Origin: DATCIH01 sp036507955
GTDB lineage: Bacteria; Bacillota; Clostridia; Clostridiales; Clostridiaceae
Reading direction: 5' to 3'
DNA: 64,000 nt
NCBI GenBank assembly: GCA_036507955.1
Contig: DATCIH010000116.1
Span: 1-64,000 of the forward strand
Shown here: positions 56,040 through 64,000 of the stretch, in pieces
How positions within the stretch are numbered: position 1 is the stretch's first letter
Layout: every line of letters starts with the position of its first letter
Program-made: the position numbers and the translations under genes
The notes under the pieces: generated by a model
The model's database searches: none
Seen by the model: only the letters and a program-made list of their open reading frames with translations
What the model was told of the DNA's origin: nothing

Positions 56040-56510
56040 TTACTTTATTATGTTGCATACCTGTATTGTGTAAACACCTTCTGGAGAAGCTATCTTAACC
56101 TCATCTCCTACTTTTTTACCAAGCAAAGCACTTCCTAAGGGGGACTCTATACTTATAAAAAACTCAGAAGGATTTGATTTCAGAGTTGTTGTAAGAACTA
56201 TCTCCTCTAATTCATCTTCTTCAAGGAACTTTATTTGCGCTACACTATTTACGTGCAATATATCCTTCTCATCTTTATTATCATCTATAACTATTGCTGT
56301 ATTTAACATCTTGCTTAGATACTCGAGCCTTGTCTGATTCACATGGTAGTTCGCCATGGCTTCTTTATATTCTGCATTTTCGCTTCTATCACCATGTGCT
56401 GCTGCAATCATCTTTTCTTTAGCTATTTGTACTTTAACTGTGGAGTTTCTGTACTCATACTCTTTCTCCAATTCACTTAAGTCTTCTATTGTTAATTTAT
56501 TATATGCCAT
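56040..56510 (-). CDS. greA: Transcription elongation factor GreA/GreB family
   Basis: A 156-residue protein. The N-terminal coiled coil has the tip region AAAHGDRSENAEYKEA with the acidic residues that enter the RNA polymerase secondary channel and stimulate RNA cleavage. The C-terminal FKBP-like domain contains SIESPLGSALLGKKVGDEV. ATG 56510 sits 9 nt after AGGAGG; the ATG at 56516 is too close. It is monocistronic. Clostridia usually have a greA near lysS, so this may be a second, accessory copy, which would have to be checked in the genome. Confidence 0.9.
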   Translation of the reverse strand: MAYNKLTIEDLSELEKEYEYRNSTVKVQIAKEKMIAAAHGDRSENAEYKEAMANYHVNQTRLEYLSKMLNTAIVIDDNKDEKDILHVNSVAQIKFLEEDELEEIVLTTTLKSNPSEFFISIESPLGSALLGKKVGDEVKIASPEGVYTIQVCNIIK

Positions 56511-56553
56511 TACCATTTTCCTCCTAATAGTATAAATGCTAATTATACTTTTT

Positions 56554-56582
56554 ATATTCTATAAGGTAAGCTTATAGAATAT
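56554..56582. promoter_or_regulatory. 29-nt perfect palindrome upstream of greA
   Basis: ATATTCTATAAG (56554-56565) pairs with CTTATAGAATAT (56571-56582) around a 5-nt centre. It lies just upstream of the TATAAT-type -10 of greA (near 56546 on the minus strand). It could be an operator or a transcript hairpin from the opposite side. Confidence 0.35.
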
Positions 56583-56714
56583 ACATAAAGCCTTAATTTA
56601 TCTAGCTCTATAAAGACTAACTATATTCTATTGGTACGTTATTATCAAGTATACAATGAAAATAGTAAATATAACTTATGTGTTTTAAACATTTGATTAA
56701 TTATACTATTCTGA

Positions 56715-56732
56715 GATAATTACATAATTATC
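56715..56732. promoter_or_regulatory. Palindrome upstream of the glycyl-radical gene
   Basis: GATAATTA-CA-TAATTATC is a perfect 8-2-8 inverted repeat about 80 bp before the start at 56815. ATGTTATT/AATAACAT (56771-56790) followed by a T run forms a second small hairpin in the predicted leader. Both are AT-only stems and may be regulatory or chance. Confidence 0.3.
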
Positions 56733-56814
56733 TTACTTATGTTAATTTACTTAACTATAGATTTTTGGTAATGTTATTATAAAATAACATTTTTATAGAA
56801 AGTTGGCGTGAAAT

Positions 56815-59094
56815 ATGTTTGATCCAAAAACAGATAAAAATTGTGAGTGTGGAATCAACCCGCTTATAGCCCAGGCTGTAGAATTTACTAAGGCCTATAA
56901 AGAACACCAAAACGATCCCCTCTCTATACGGGAAGCTATGTGTATTCAGAAACAGTACCCTGCACTGCTTAAGGATATTAAAGATGAAGACTTATTCGCT
57001 GGTCGTAGGACAAAAGATAGGATTACCTATGTTGGAACCATCTGGTGGTCCGCTTTTCCTATTGAACCAAATAAACCTCTTTACGAAGGTAAACAAGATG
57101 GTTTCTGCTTTGATTTTTCTGCAGTTAATAAGCTCCCAAGTAATGCGAGGGAGAAACAAATACTTGAAGAGTTAACTGAATTCTGGAAAGATAAAGCTAC
57201 TATTGTGAAAACATTTAGCCACTGGGATGATAATTTAAAACAATATGCGGGTAGTAACCGTCATATAGTTGCTACTAATATAGGTTTTTCAATTGCAGTG
57301 GATCTAGATCGGCTTTTACACAAAGGAATTCAAGGCCTTAGGTCTGATGTAAATAGAAAGAAGCTTGAAACCGAGCAAAATACTGGTGATACAAGTTTTT
57401 ATATTGGATTGCAAATCACCCTTGATGTATTAATTGATGTTTGTCATTTTTATGAAAACCAAGCAAGGAAGTTTGCTGACAAATCCAATGACCCAGCCGA
57501 GCAAAGCAGGCTGAAGGAAATTGCTCAGACCCTTGCTCAAATAGTAGTTCACCCTCCCCAATCACTTCAGGAAGCAATCCAACTTGCATGGATTTACACA
57601 CTGCTAGCTGGTGGTAAGCATCTAGAGGCCTGGGGGCTTGATATTGCTCTTGGAGATTTCTATGCCCATGACATCGATAATGGCATTATATCTGAAGAGG
57701 AAGGAATTGAAATGATCCTTTCTTTATGGAGGCTTTTTAATGAAAATGGTGAAGATGCTACATGCCGCATAATGATTGGAGGAATAGGGAGAAGAAACGC
57801 AGCAAATGCAGATCGATTTGCCTTTGCTGCAATGGAAGCAACTAAAAGACATAAAAGAGTGACCCCTCAACTTGCTCTCCGTTTTCACAAAAACCAAAAT
57901 CCAAAGCTACTTCGCGCCGCCTACGATGCCATCAACGAAAGTTATACCTTTCCATTACTCTATAATGATGATGTAGTTATACCTGGAGTTGCTAAAGCGC
58001 TTGGAGTTTCAATTGAAGTAGCTAAGAATTATCATCCTCTTGGTTGCGGTGAATACATGCTTGGCGGATGTAGTCCGAGCTTACTCGACTGCAGTTGGGA
58101 TATTCCAAAATTGCTGGAAGCAGTACTTCATAATGGTTTTAATTCACAGGGAGACCAAATTGGACCTAGAACCGGTTCGAATGATACCTTTGATACTTTT
58201 GAGAAGCTCTATGAGGCTTTTATAAAACAGGCTAAGTTTGCAGCAAATCTAGTGGCAAGAGTTTACGAGAATATTTGCAAAGTTGTACCTCAAGATTGCT
58301 CTTTTCTATTTGCCAGCTTGCTTACAGATGATTGTCTAGAACGAGGACGATCTCTATTAGATGGAGGTGTACGTTATAAGGGTGCATGTGTCATGGGGCA
58401 TGGTTTTACCAATGCTGCTGATTCATTGACTGCCATTAAAAAATTAGTTTACCAGGAAAAGGTTCTTACCTTAGAACAATTACTTTTAGTGCTTGACGCT
58501 AATTTTGAAGGCTTTGACTCAACCCGTAAAATGTTACTTGATGCTCCTAAATATGGGAACAACAATGAAGATGCAGATCAAATGCTTGTTAAAATGTGGC
58601 AAGATATTAATAGTGCTATCAAAGAGGCAGGGGATAATTCCGACCTTGATTTCCTTACTGTTAGTAGTGTTAATCCAGGTGGATATTGGACGGGGTTTAG
58701 CTCCGGTGCTACTGCTGATGGTCGTAAAAAAGGGCAGGCTTTTGCAATAGGTAATTCACCTACGGCTGGTTTTGATAAGAGTGGTCTTACTTCTCTTTTA
58801 AATTCATTAAAGAAAGTTGACCCTGCATGTGGGGGAGCTGTATCTAATATTAAAATATCTCGGGAATTTTTTACTGAAGAACGCCCTAAACTAGAAGCTT
58901 TATTCGGTACTTTCTTTGCAAAAGGCGGAATGGAAGCTAATATTTCTGTGGTCAATAAAGATGATTTAGAAGCTGCATTAAAAGAACCAGAAAAATACCC
59001 GCATGTTTTAGTTCGTTTAGGTGGATGGACAGCTCGTTTCATCGATCTTGATCCTAATATCCAGAAAGATATTGTGGGAAGGACGTTGTATTAA
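56815..59094 (+). CDS. Glycyl-radical enzyme of unassigned specificity
   Basis: A 759-residue member of the pyruvate formate-lyase/dehydratase superfamily. The active-site loop HPLGCGEYMLGG has Cys411 and Glu413, i.e. the Cys-x-Glu arrangement of glycyl-radical dehydratases/lyases rather than the Cys-Cys of pyruvate formate-lyase. Near the C-terminus VRLGGWTARFI is the radical site with Gly737; most relatives have RVxGY or RVxGF. Cys411 is followed by Gly instead of the usual Val. It pairs with its activase 3 bp downstream. The ribosome-binding site is weak. The substrate is a polyol, hydroxy acid or anhydrosugar by analogy only; no recognised subclass motif was seen. Confidence 0.85.
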   Translation: MFDPKTDKNCECGINPLIAQAVEFTKAYKEHQNDPLSIREAMCIQKQYPALLKDIKDEDLFAGRRTKDRITYVGTIWWSAFPIEPNKPLYEGKQDGFCFDFSAVNKLPSNAREKQILEELTEFWKDKATIVKTFSHWDDNLKQYAGSNRHIVATNIGFSIAVDLDRLLHKGIQGLRSDVNRKKLETEQNTGDTSFYIGLQITLDVLIDVCHFYENQARKFADKSNDPAEQSRLKEIAQTLAQIVVHPPQSLQEAIQLAWIYTLLAGGKHLEAWGLDIALGDFYAHDIDNGIISEEEGIEMILSLWRLFNENGEDATCRIMIGGIGRRNAANADRFAFAAMEATKRHKRVTPQLALRFHKNQNPKLLRAAYDAINESYTFPLLYNDDVVIPGVAKALGVSIEVAKNYHPLGCGEYMLGGCSPSLLDCSWDIPKLLEAVLHNGFNSQGDQIGPRTGSNDTFDTFEKLYEAFIKQAKFAANLVARVYENICKVVPQDCSFLFASLLTDDCLERGRSLLDGGVRYKGACVMGHGFTNAADSLTAIKKLVYQEKVLTLEQLLLVLDANFEGFDSTRKMLLDAPKYGNNNEDADQMLVKMWQDINSAIKEAGDNSDLDFLTVSSVNPGGYWTGFSSGATADGRKKGQAFAIGNSPTAGFDKSGLTSLLNSLKKVDPACGGAVSNIKISREFFTEERPKLEALFGTFFAKGGMEANISVVNKDDLEAALKEPEKYPHVLVRLGGWTARFIDLDPNIQKDIVGRTLY

Positions 59095-59097
59095 AAT

Positions 59098-60009
59098 ATG
59101 ATGAGTACACAAGGATTGATTTTTGCCATAGAAAGAACTTCACTCCACGATGGTCCAGGGCTCAGGACAACTGTTTTTCTTAAAGGTTGTCCTTTACGTT
59201 GCCTTTGGTGTCATAACCCAGAATCTCAAACATTTTCTAAAGAATTGTATTTTTTCCAAGAGAAATGCTTACGTTGTGGAATTTGTGTGCATGTTTGCCC
59301 CAAAAATTGCCATGCAATTATTAACGACGAACATGAAATTAATAGAGCGAACTGTATAGGTTGCGGAAAATGTGTTGATGCTTGTCCATATTCTGTGCTT
59401 GAATTAAAAGGTGAAATGATGGACGCTTCCACTGTTGTGGCCGCCGTTGAAGAAGATCGTGACTTTTATGAATCGTCCGGTGGTGGTATGACTGTTTCTG
59501 GTGGTGAGCCCTTAGCACAATTTGAATTTACAAATAATCTTTTTACCCTTGCGAAAAAACGTGGGATTCATACTTGTTTAGAAACGAGCGGATTTGCTCC
59601 GACGGAAGAAATAATTAAAATAAAGGACAATGTGGATATTTTCCTTTATGATTTCAAGGAAAGTGATCCCAAAAGACATTTGCAATATACAGGTGTTGAT
59701 AATACACTTATCCTAAAGAATCTTTTTGAGTTAGATAGACTTGGCTCGAAAATAGTACTTCGTTGCCCGATTATTCCAGGAATGAACGACCAACTGTCAC
59801 ATCTTCAAGAAATCGGAAAGCTTGCGCAGAAGCTTGAAAATATTCTAGAAGTAAATATTATGCCATATCATCCCTTTGGAAAATCAAAAAGCAAAAGAAT
59901 TGGAAAGGTATATCCACTTGAGGGGATTGATTTTGTAGAAAAAGTGCAAGCAGATAAGTGGATAAAATTTATTAAAGAAAATACTGATGTTCCTGTAAAA
60001 AAAGGATAA
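59098..60009 (+). CDS. Glycyl-radical enzyme activase (radical SAM)
   Basis: A 303-residue activase. Radical SAM motif GCPLRCLWCHN gives Cys31, Cys35 and Cys38 (C-x3-C-x2-C). A ferredoxin-type insert follows with CLRCGICVHVCPKNC and CIGCGKCVDACP for two auxiliary [4Fe-4S] clusters. MTVSGGEPLAQFEF is the SAM-binding GGE motif. Activases with this insert serve glycyl-radical dehydratases and decarboxylases; the pyruvate formate-lyase activase lacks it. It starts 3 bp after the enzyme's stop and abstracts hydrogen from Gly737 of that protein. Confidence 0.93.
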   Translation: MMSTQGLIFAIERTSLHDGPGLRTTVFLKGCPLRCLWCHNPESQTFSKELYFFQEKCLRCGICVHVCPKNCHAIINDEHEINRANCIGCGKCVDACPYSVLELKGEMMDASTVVAAVEEDRDFYESSGGGMTVSGGEPLAQFEFTNNLFTLAKKRGIHTCLETSGFAPTEEIIKIKDNVDIFLYDFKESDPKRHLQYTGVDNTLILKNLFELDRLGSKIVLRCPIIPGMNDQLSHLQEIGKLAQKLENILEVNIMPYHPFGKSKSKRIGKVYPLEGIDFVEKVQADKWIKFIKENTDVPVKKG

Positions 60010-60011
60010 AA

Positions 60012-60325
60012 CTATATCAAATCCGCTCCTGCTTGCAGCATAACTTCTTTTAGTCTAGTTATATAATATTTGTAATTTTCTAAGGAGGTGGATGGAGTTA
60101 CTTGGTGATCAGCACCTGGGACATATCCACCTTGTCTTATAACAGGTAATATTCTATTAAACTCTTTATCAATAGCATCTTTTCCTTTCTCAATTTCTAG
60201 CTTATTATAGGCTCCGATAAATTTTAATTTAGGATATTTTTCTCTTACCTTAACAATATCCATTCCTGCATTTACATCCATTGGTAGAAATCCATCAATA
60301 CCAGCCTCTATAAAGTTTGGTATTA
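60012..60325 (-). pseudogene. UroD-family methyltransferase/decarboxylase remnant
   Basis: The C-terminal ~100 residues of a uroporphyrinogen-decarboxylase-like protein remain: IPNFIEAGIDGFLPMDVNAG (open from about 60322), then KLKFIGAYNKLEIEKG and ADHQVTPSTSLENYKYYITR. The rest of the protein is missing, and the fragment abuts the end of the glycosyltransferase gene. Intact members are MtaA/CmuA-type corrinoid methyltransferases or related enzymes. The ATG at 60281 lies inside the conserved barrel, so it is not a true start. Confidence 0.7.
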
Positions 60326-60326
60326 G

Positions 60327-62114
60327 TTAATTAGATTTCAGTATATCCAATCCATCTGCATCAAACACTTCAAATTCTTTAATTGACCTTATAACTTCTT
60401 TTTTAGCCATATCCACAAACCCATATTTATTATATAGTTTTCCTAGGTGAAGAAGCACAGTATTGTCGCTAATTAAGTTCATTAAATTTAAAGCTATCTC
60501 CAATTCATCGAACTTTTTATTTATAAGGAGTATTTCGCAAATCTCAATAATTATACTCGTATATTCTTTTTCATTTTTATCCTCTGATAATATTTCTGTA
60601 GTTTCCTTTGAAAATAATTTTAACAACGATTCATATACACGTAGCATCTTTTTATTATAATCGGACAAAGGAGTATCCTTAAAGCTGTTGATTTGCAAAG
60701 ATGCATAATCGTAATTACTAGTTAATATCCCGCTTATGGCCTTACACATAGAGAAATAGACATAAAAAGAACTTTTTTGTGAGATAGTATCCATTTTCAT
60801 GCATTCTTCAAAAGCACCAGTTCTTACAAGACATTTAACTTTAAGTAGCATAAGATTATCGGAGGATACTCCATTTAATACACACTTATCTACATATTCT
60901 AAAGAGGTACTATAATATCCTTCGCTGTAGAATATATCTGCAATTATAGGATAAGCCTTTGGAAAATCATCAAAAAATCTTTCTATTGCTAATTTGAACT
61001 CTTCTAATGGTGTATTATCCATTTTTAAAATATGTCCAATACTATATATTGGAAGTAGATAATCAGGTTTTGATCTTATGGTTTCAAGATAATATTTATA
61101 AGCTGTTTCATAATCCTTAAGCTTTAAATAAACATTACCTAGACCACAAAAAGCCTTGAATCCCCCAGTCCCATACAAGAATTTCAGTTCAGAAGGTGGT
61201 TCACCTAACTCAATACATTTTTCAAGTGCCTTTATTTCAAGTGTAGGTTTGCTAAGCTCCCTATATACCATAGCTTTTAAAAAGTATATATCAGTAAATT
61301 TCGGAAAGTATCTTGTGGCAACCGCAGCAAACTCTAAAGCTTTATCATATTCTCTTATAGCATAATTTGAAAGAATTATTTTTTCCAAAAGTATAAATCC
61401 ATAACCCGTACTAGGATAAAATTTTTCATAGGATTTATAATAGTATTCAAGTGCTCTTTCCATGTTACTCAAAGCAAAATACTCATTTCCAAGATTAAAT
61501 TGAGCATATTTATTATCAGGTTCATTTTTGAGTTGCTCTTCAAGAAGAGATATATTTCTATTTCTTTTATTCTTAGAAGCTATACTTTCCTCAAGGTATC
61601 CATAATGATATATTCTTATGGTGTGGGTGATGTCTTTAACAGAATACATTGTATTAATTAATTGGTTATGAACTTCACCTTCATATTTGAATCCATAATT
61701 ATTTTTAAAAACTCTAGGATTTAGATTTACACTTATATTATTACTATCAGCCGTTGCTCCACAATAGTTTAGTGTTTCGAAGGAGTAAATCGCTTTTTCA
61801 TCTAAAGGTTCATTTAATAGAGCTTTAAATTTTTCTTTATCCTCACTGCAGAACTCATCATCAGCGTCCATTATTAAGATCCAGTCATTAGAAGCATACT
61901 TTAATGACTCATTTCTAGCTTTACTAAAGCTATTATTCCACTTGAAATGATAAATTCTAGCACCAAAGGCTTCTGCAATTTCTACGGTTCTATCATTAGA
62001 TCCAGTGTCAACTATAATTATTTCATCTACAATATCCTTAACACTATTAAGGCATTGTGGAAGATATTTTTCTTCATTTTTCACAATCATACATAGACTT
62101 ATTTTATTGTTCAA
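60327..62114 (-). CDS. GT2 glycosyltransferase with C-terminal TPR repeats
   Basis: A 595-residue protein. The N-terminal ~230 residues are a family 2 glycosyltransferase: ISLCMIVKNEEKYLPQCLNS, VDTGSNDRTVEIAEAFGA and WILIMDADDEF with the metal-binding Asp residues. TPR-like helical repeats follow (YAQFNLGNEYFALSNMERAL, CGLGNVYLKLKDYETAYKYY) to the end. The frame opens at ATG 62174 inside the terminator of the preceding gene. TTG 62114 follows AGAGGTG and begins LNNKISLCMIV, so it is preferred. GT2-TPR proteins modify protein or spore-surface chains; the adjacent repeat protein is a likely acceptor. Confidence 0.85.
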   Translation of the reverse strand: MNNKISLCMIVKNEEKYLPQCLNSVKDIVDEIIIVDTGSNDRTVEIAEAFGARIYHFKWNNSFSKARNESLKYASNDWILIMDADDEFCSEDKEKFKALLNEPLDEKAIYSFETLNYCGATADSNNISVNLNPRVFKNNYGFKYEGEVHNQLINTMYSVKDITHTIRIYHYGYLEESIASKNKRNRNISLLEEQLKNEPDNKYAQFNLGNEYFALSNMERALEYYYKSYEKFYPSTGYGFILLEKIILSNYAIREYDKALEFAAVATRYFPKFTDIYFLKAMVYRELSKPTLEIKALEKCIELGEPPSELKFLYGTGGFKAFCGLGNVYLKLKDYETAYKYYLETIRSKPDYLLPIYSIGHILKMDNTPLEEFKLAIERFFDDFPKAYPIIADIFYSEGYYSTSLEYVDKCVLNGVSSDNLMLLKVKCLVRTGAFEECMKMDTISQKSSFYVYFSMCKAISGILTSNYDYASLQINSFKDTPLSDYNKKMLRVYESLLKLFSKETTEILSEDKNEKEYTSIIIEICEILLINKKFDELEIALNLMNLISDNTVLLHLGKLYNKYGFVDMAKKEVIRSIKEFEVFDADGLDILKSN

Positions 62115-62142
62115 TTCCACACCTCTTTTTTTAAAAGTTAAA

Positions 62143-62171
62143 CCAAGGAGTTCACTATTTGAACTCCCAGG
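62143..62171 (-). terminator. Terminator after the repeat-protein gene
   Basis: GGAGTTC (62147-62153) pairs with GAACTCC (62161-62167), extended by CC/GG, and a T-rich stretch follows leftward. It lies 8 bp beyond the stop at 62179 and before the glycosyltransferase start. Confidence 0.65.
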
Positions 62172-62178
62172 CATTTTA

Positions 62179-62829
62179 TTAATATCGGCCGTTAAAAACT
62201 ACTACTATATTCTGAGCAGTACCTGATACATTTGAAATCTCCATAGTTGCATATTTCAAATAATAGCTATTAGTCATAACTCTTGTACTATTTCGAAGAG
62301 TAGCTGTTTCTTGAATTAATGCTAAAGGATAAGAGGTTAAATTAGTACTTGGAGTAACAGCGAGTCTTACTGACACAGTAGAACTTGCAGTAGTATTTCT
62401 AAGGTACCAGGTGGTATCCTGATATTTTGAAATATCTATTAAATTAGTGAAGGTTGATGAAGCAGCTGCTACGCTTATTGTTTGAGTCGTAGAAGTAAAT
62501 GCTCTGTCAACTAAATTTACTTTTAAGGTTGCTGAAGAACTTGCTAGCTTTATTGTTCCGTTTGTTAATGAAGTAACATTAACTGTACCATTGGTAATCG
62601 AAGATATTGATGCTTTAACAGTACCATTAGTTAATGATGATACTTTTATTGTTCCGTTTGTAATAGAAGAAAGAGTATTTATTGTTTCAATTAGATTTAC
62701 TGTTCCAACTCCAACAATTAATTCACCGCTACTATTTACCTTAAGTGCCTTATAATTAGTTCCATCAAATCCAAATACAGAGGCTTTTAATTGTTCCGCA
62801 GAATTCTGGAATACTATACTATTAGCCAA
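62179..62829 (-). CDS. Ser/Thr/Asn-rich repeat surface-type protein (DUF6385-like)
   Basis: A 216-residue protein starting TTG after AGGAGTGA. Residues 1-45 form a module (FGFDGTNYKALKVNSSGELI). Then comes a run of short repeats of pattern SSITNGTIKV / SLTNGTVKA, about six copies to residue 100. The C-terminal ~110 residues are beta-rich and full of Ser/Thr (TISVAAASSTFTNLIDISKY, NTTASSTVSVRLAVTP). There is no signal peptide or anchor. The layout recalls DUF6385 proteins often found beside glycosyltransferases in Clostridia. Its dense Ser/Thr/Asn content between two glycosyltransferase genes suggests it is their glycosylated substrate, perhaps on spores or the cell surface. Confidence 0.65.
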   Translation of the reverse strand: MANSIVFQNSAEQLKASVFGFDGTNYKALKVNSSGELIVGVGTVNLIETINTLSSITNGTIKVSSLTNGTVKASISSITNGTVNVTSLTNGTIKLASSSATLKVNLVDRAFTSTTQTISVAAASSTFTNLIDISKYQDTTWYLRNTTASSTVSVRLAVTPSTNLTSYPLALIQETATLRNSTRVMTNSYYLKYATMEISNVSGTAQNIVVVFNGRY

Positions 62830-62920
62830 AGTTTATCACTCCTTAATCGTTTTAACTTAGAGATATCTTTAAGTTCGTTACATTATATGTCGAAATTATA
62901 CGAATGGTGTCGTATAATTG

Positions 62921-63931
62921 CTAACATTCTCTATATATATCTATCAGATTTTTGGCTATTAGATCAGAATCGTGATACTTTTCTACATAAGCCCTGCCCT
63001 CCTCACCTATTTTTTCTAGACTATCTTTATTCCTAATAAGATAGTCAAGCTTTTCTTTTAAATTATCGGGATTGGCTGATATTATAGGTAATTCTTTAGG
63101 ATAGTTTTCTTTCATAATATCACTAATAAATGTTATTACAGTCTTACCCATTGCCATAGCCTCAATAGATAGTAAACCATAAGATCCAATACACAACTGG
63201 TCAATAACTATATCTGCCTCTTCATATATTTCTCTTGCCTCCGAATGTGACACACCTTGTACTAATTTAAAAGTAAAGGCATACTTATCTCTTAATTCTT
63301 CTATTACTTTAAGCACCGCACTAGTACCTTTTATCTCGGGAGAGGTAGGCGCATGCACAATACATAATTCATTCTTACTTTCTTTAATCTTTAAAGTATA
63401 TTCTTTAATATCTATAGCTTGTTTCACAAAATATACGTTTTTATAAATTCCTTTAACATACTCATATAATTCAGCATCAGAAACGATGCAGTTATCAACG
63501 TATTTACTTAGAAACTCGAGTTTATTTATAATCGCTTTTTCATCTGTAACTTTTACCTTCACGTAAGGATTATATTTTGATGCAACAGAATAAAGCCTTA
63601 CATCTGAACCCCAATGTTGCATAAAGATTTTTTTGTTTAATTCTCTAAGCAACGGCAAATCCGAGTAATCCATAGTAAGACTTGTTCCAAAATGAAAATG
63701 AAATACATCATTTTCATTTATCAATTTTACAGCTAATTCTTTACTTAATCTGTCAGCTAAAACATTAGATATTGAAAATAGATCCAAATTATAATCTGAT
63801 TTGTACTTCAAGTAACTAGGGTAGTAATTTACAGTTTTAGCTTCTACATTAATTTTTTGTAGTGCTTTTGTAACAGTATACATTTGATTGGCAATCTCCA
63901 TGGTTCCATGTATAACCTTTAATTTTTCCAT
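62921..63931 (-). CDS. GT4-type glycosyltransferase
   Basis: A 336-residue protein of the GT-B fold. The N-terminal Rossmann-like half starts LKVIHGTMEIANQMYTVTKA. The donor-binding half has IVHAPTSPEIKGTSAVLKVI and a characteristic ADIVIDQLCIGSYGLLSIEA, where the E-x7-E-like region usually binds the nucleotide-sugar. It ends with a C-terminal helix. It has a GAGGTGAG site and is the first visible gene of the leftward block, 91 bp upstream of the repeat protein. Only the family level is certain. Confidence 0.82.
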   Translation of the reverse strand: MEKLKVIHGTMEIANQMYTVTKALQKINVEAKTVNYYPSYLKYKSDYNLDLFSISNVLADRLSKELAVKLINENDVFHFHFGTSLTMDYSDLPLLRELNKKIFMQHWGSDVRLYSVASKYNPYVKVKVTDEKAIINKLEFLSKYVDNCIVSDAELYEYVKGIYKNVYFVKQAIDIKEYTLKIKESKNELCIVHAPTSPEIKGTSAVLKVIEELRDKYAFTFKLVQGVSHSEAREIYEEADIVIDQLCIGSYGLLSIEAMAMGKTVITFISDIMKENYPKELPIISANPDNLKEKLDYLIRNKDSLEKIGEEGRAYVEKYHDSDLIAKNLIDIYREC

Positions 63932-64000
63932 TATAACTCACCTCTAAAAAAATAATAAATGCTCTTATAATCACATGTAAATGTTGTAATATAATATGTT

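Noticed and set aside
58578..59042. 154-codon open frame opposite the glycyl-radical enzyme
   Set aside because: It lies wholly antisense to strongly conserved coding sequence and has no ribosome-binding site; it is an antisense shadow. The 123-codon frame at 45233-45604 is rejected for the same reason.

Overview
The window is AT-rich DNA of a strictly anaerobic, spore-forming Firmicute, most like Clostridium in the narrow sense. The signs are strong GGAGG ribosome-binding sites, frequent TTG starts, a glycyl-radical enzyme with its activase, a c-di-AMP riboswitch before a SleB-type cell-wall hydrolase, and YesM/YesN-type two-component systems beside CUT1 sugar transporters. No rRNA, tRNA, CRISPR array or intact insertion sequence was seen.

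Layout. (1) 1-7.2 kb: gene remnants at the left edge, a flavodoxin/ferredoxin protein, a divergent glycan pair (GH36-like enzyme; DUF4091/GH123-like enzyme with a Gfo/Idh/MocA dehydrogenase), and a flavodoxin with a self-regulating TetR repressor. (2) 7.2-9.4 kb: gene-poor, with a tiny basic ORF, a degenerate 24-nt tandem repeat, a 154-aa orphan and a dead flavodoxin. (3) 9.4-20.6 kb: cell-wall turnover and muropeptide salvage. It holds a riboswitch-controlled LysM/SleB hydrolase, D-aminopeptidase DppA, an Opp-type peptide importer, an L-Ala-D/L-Glu epimerase, a class-A beta-lactamase-like protein without signal peptide, and a divergent NlpC/P60 endopeptidase resembling YkfC. (4) 20.6-43.9 kb: two oppositely oriented oligosaccharide uptake systems (lipoprotein, two permeases, YesM kinase, one or two YesN regulators). 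A MATE transporter, a small DUF1292 gene and two decayed glycosidase genes (a GH43::GH94 chimera and a frameshifted GH78) lie between them, and GH42 follows the second. (5) 44-48.6 kb: polysaccharide deacetylase, beta-helix/CBM9 lipoprotein and an unassigned 613-aa protein. (6) 48.7-56.5 kb: 2-hydroxyacid dehydrogenase, TIM-barrel isomerase, gamma-glutamyltransferase, serine hydrolase, metallo-beta-lactamase-fold and SGNH hydrolases, and GreA. (7) 56.8-60 kb: an unassigned glycyl-radical enzyme with its activase, then a UroD-family remnant. (8) 60.3-63.9 kb: a leftward surface-glycosylation-like block with GT2-TPR, a Ser/Thr/Asn-rich repeat protein and GT4.

How it fits together. The middle of the window reads as a pectin/hemicellulose side-chain scavenging region in partial decay. 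Both transporter promoters carry the same GTAAA-NN-TTTAC palindrome inside a 17-bp promoter spacer, and a related site overlaps the start of the beta-helix gene. A shared regulator, CcpA-like or local, could therefore coordinate them. The muropeptide block parallels the dpp-ykf arrangement of Bacillus subtilis. The items most worth following up are the glycyl-radical enzyme (dehydratase-type Cys-Gly-Glu loop, non-standard RLGGW radical site), the beta-lactamase fold inside the muropeptide operon, and a TetR gene whose only well-placed start codon is ATA.
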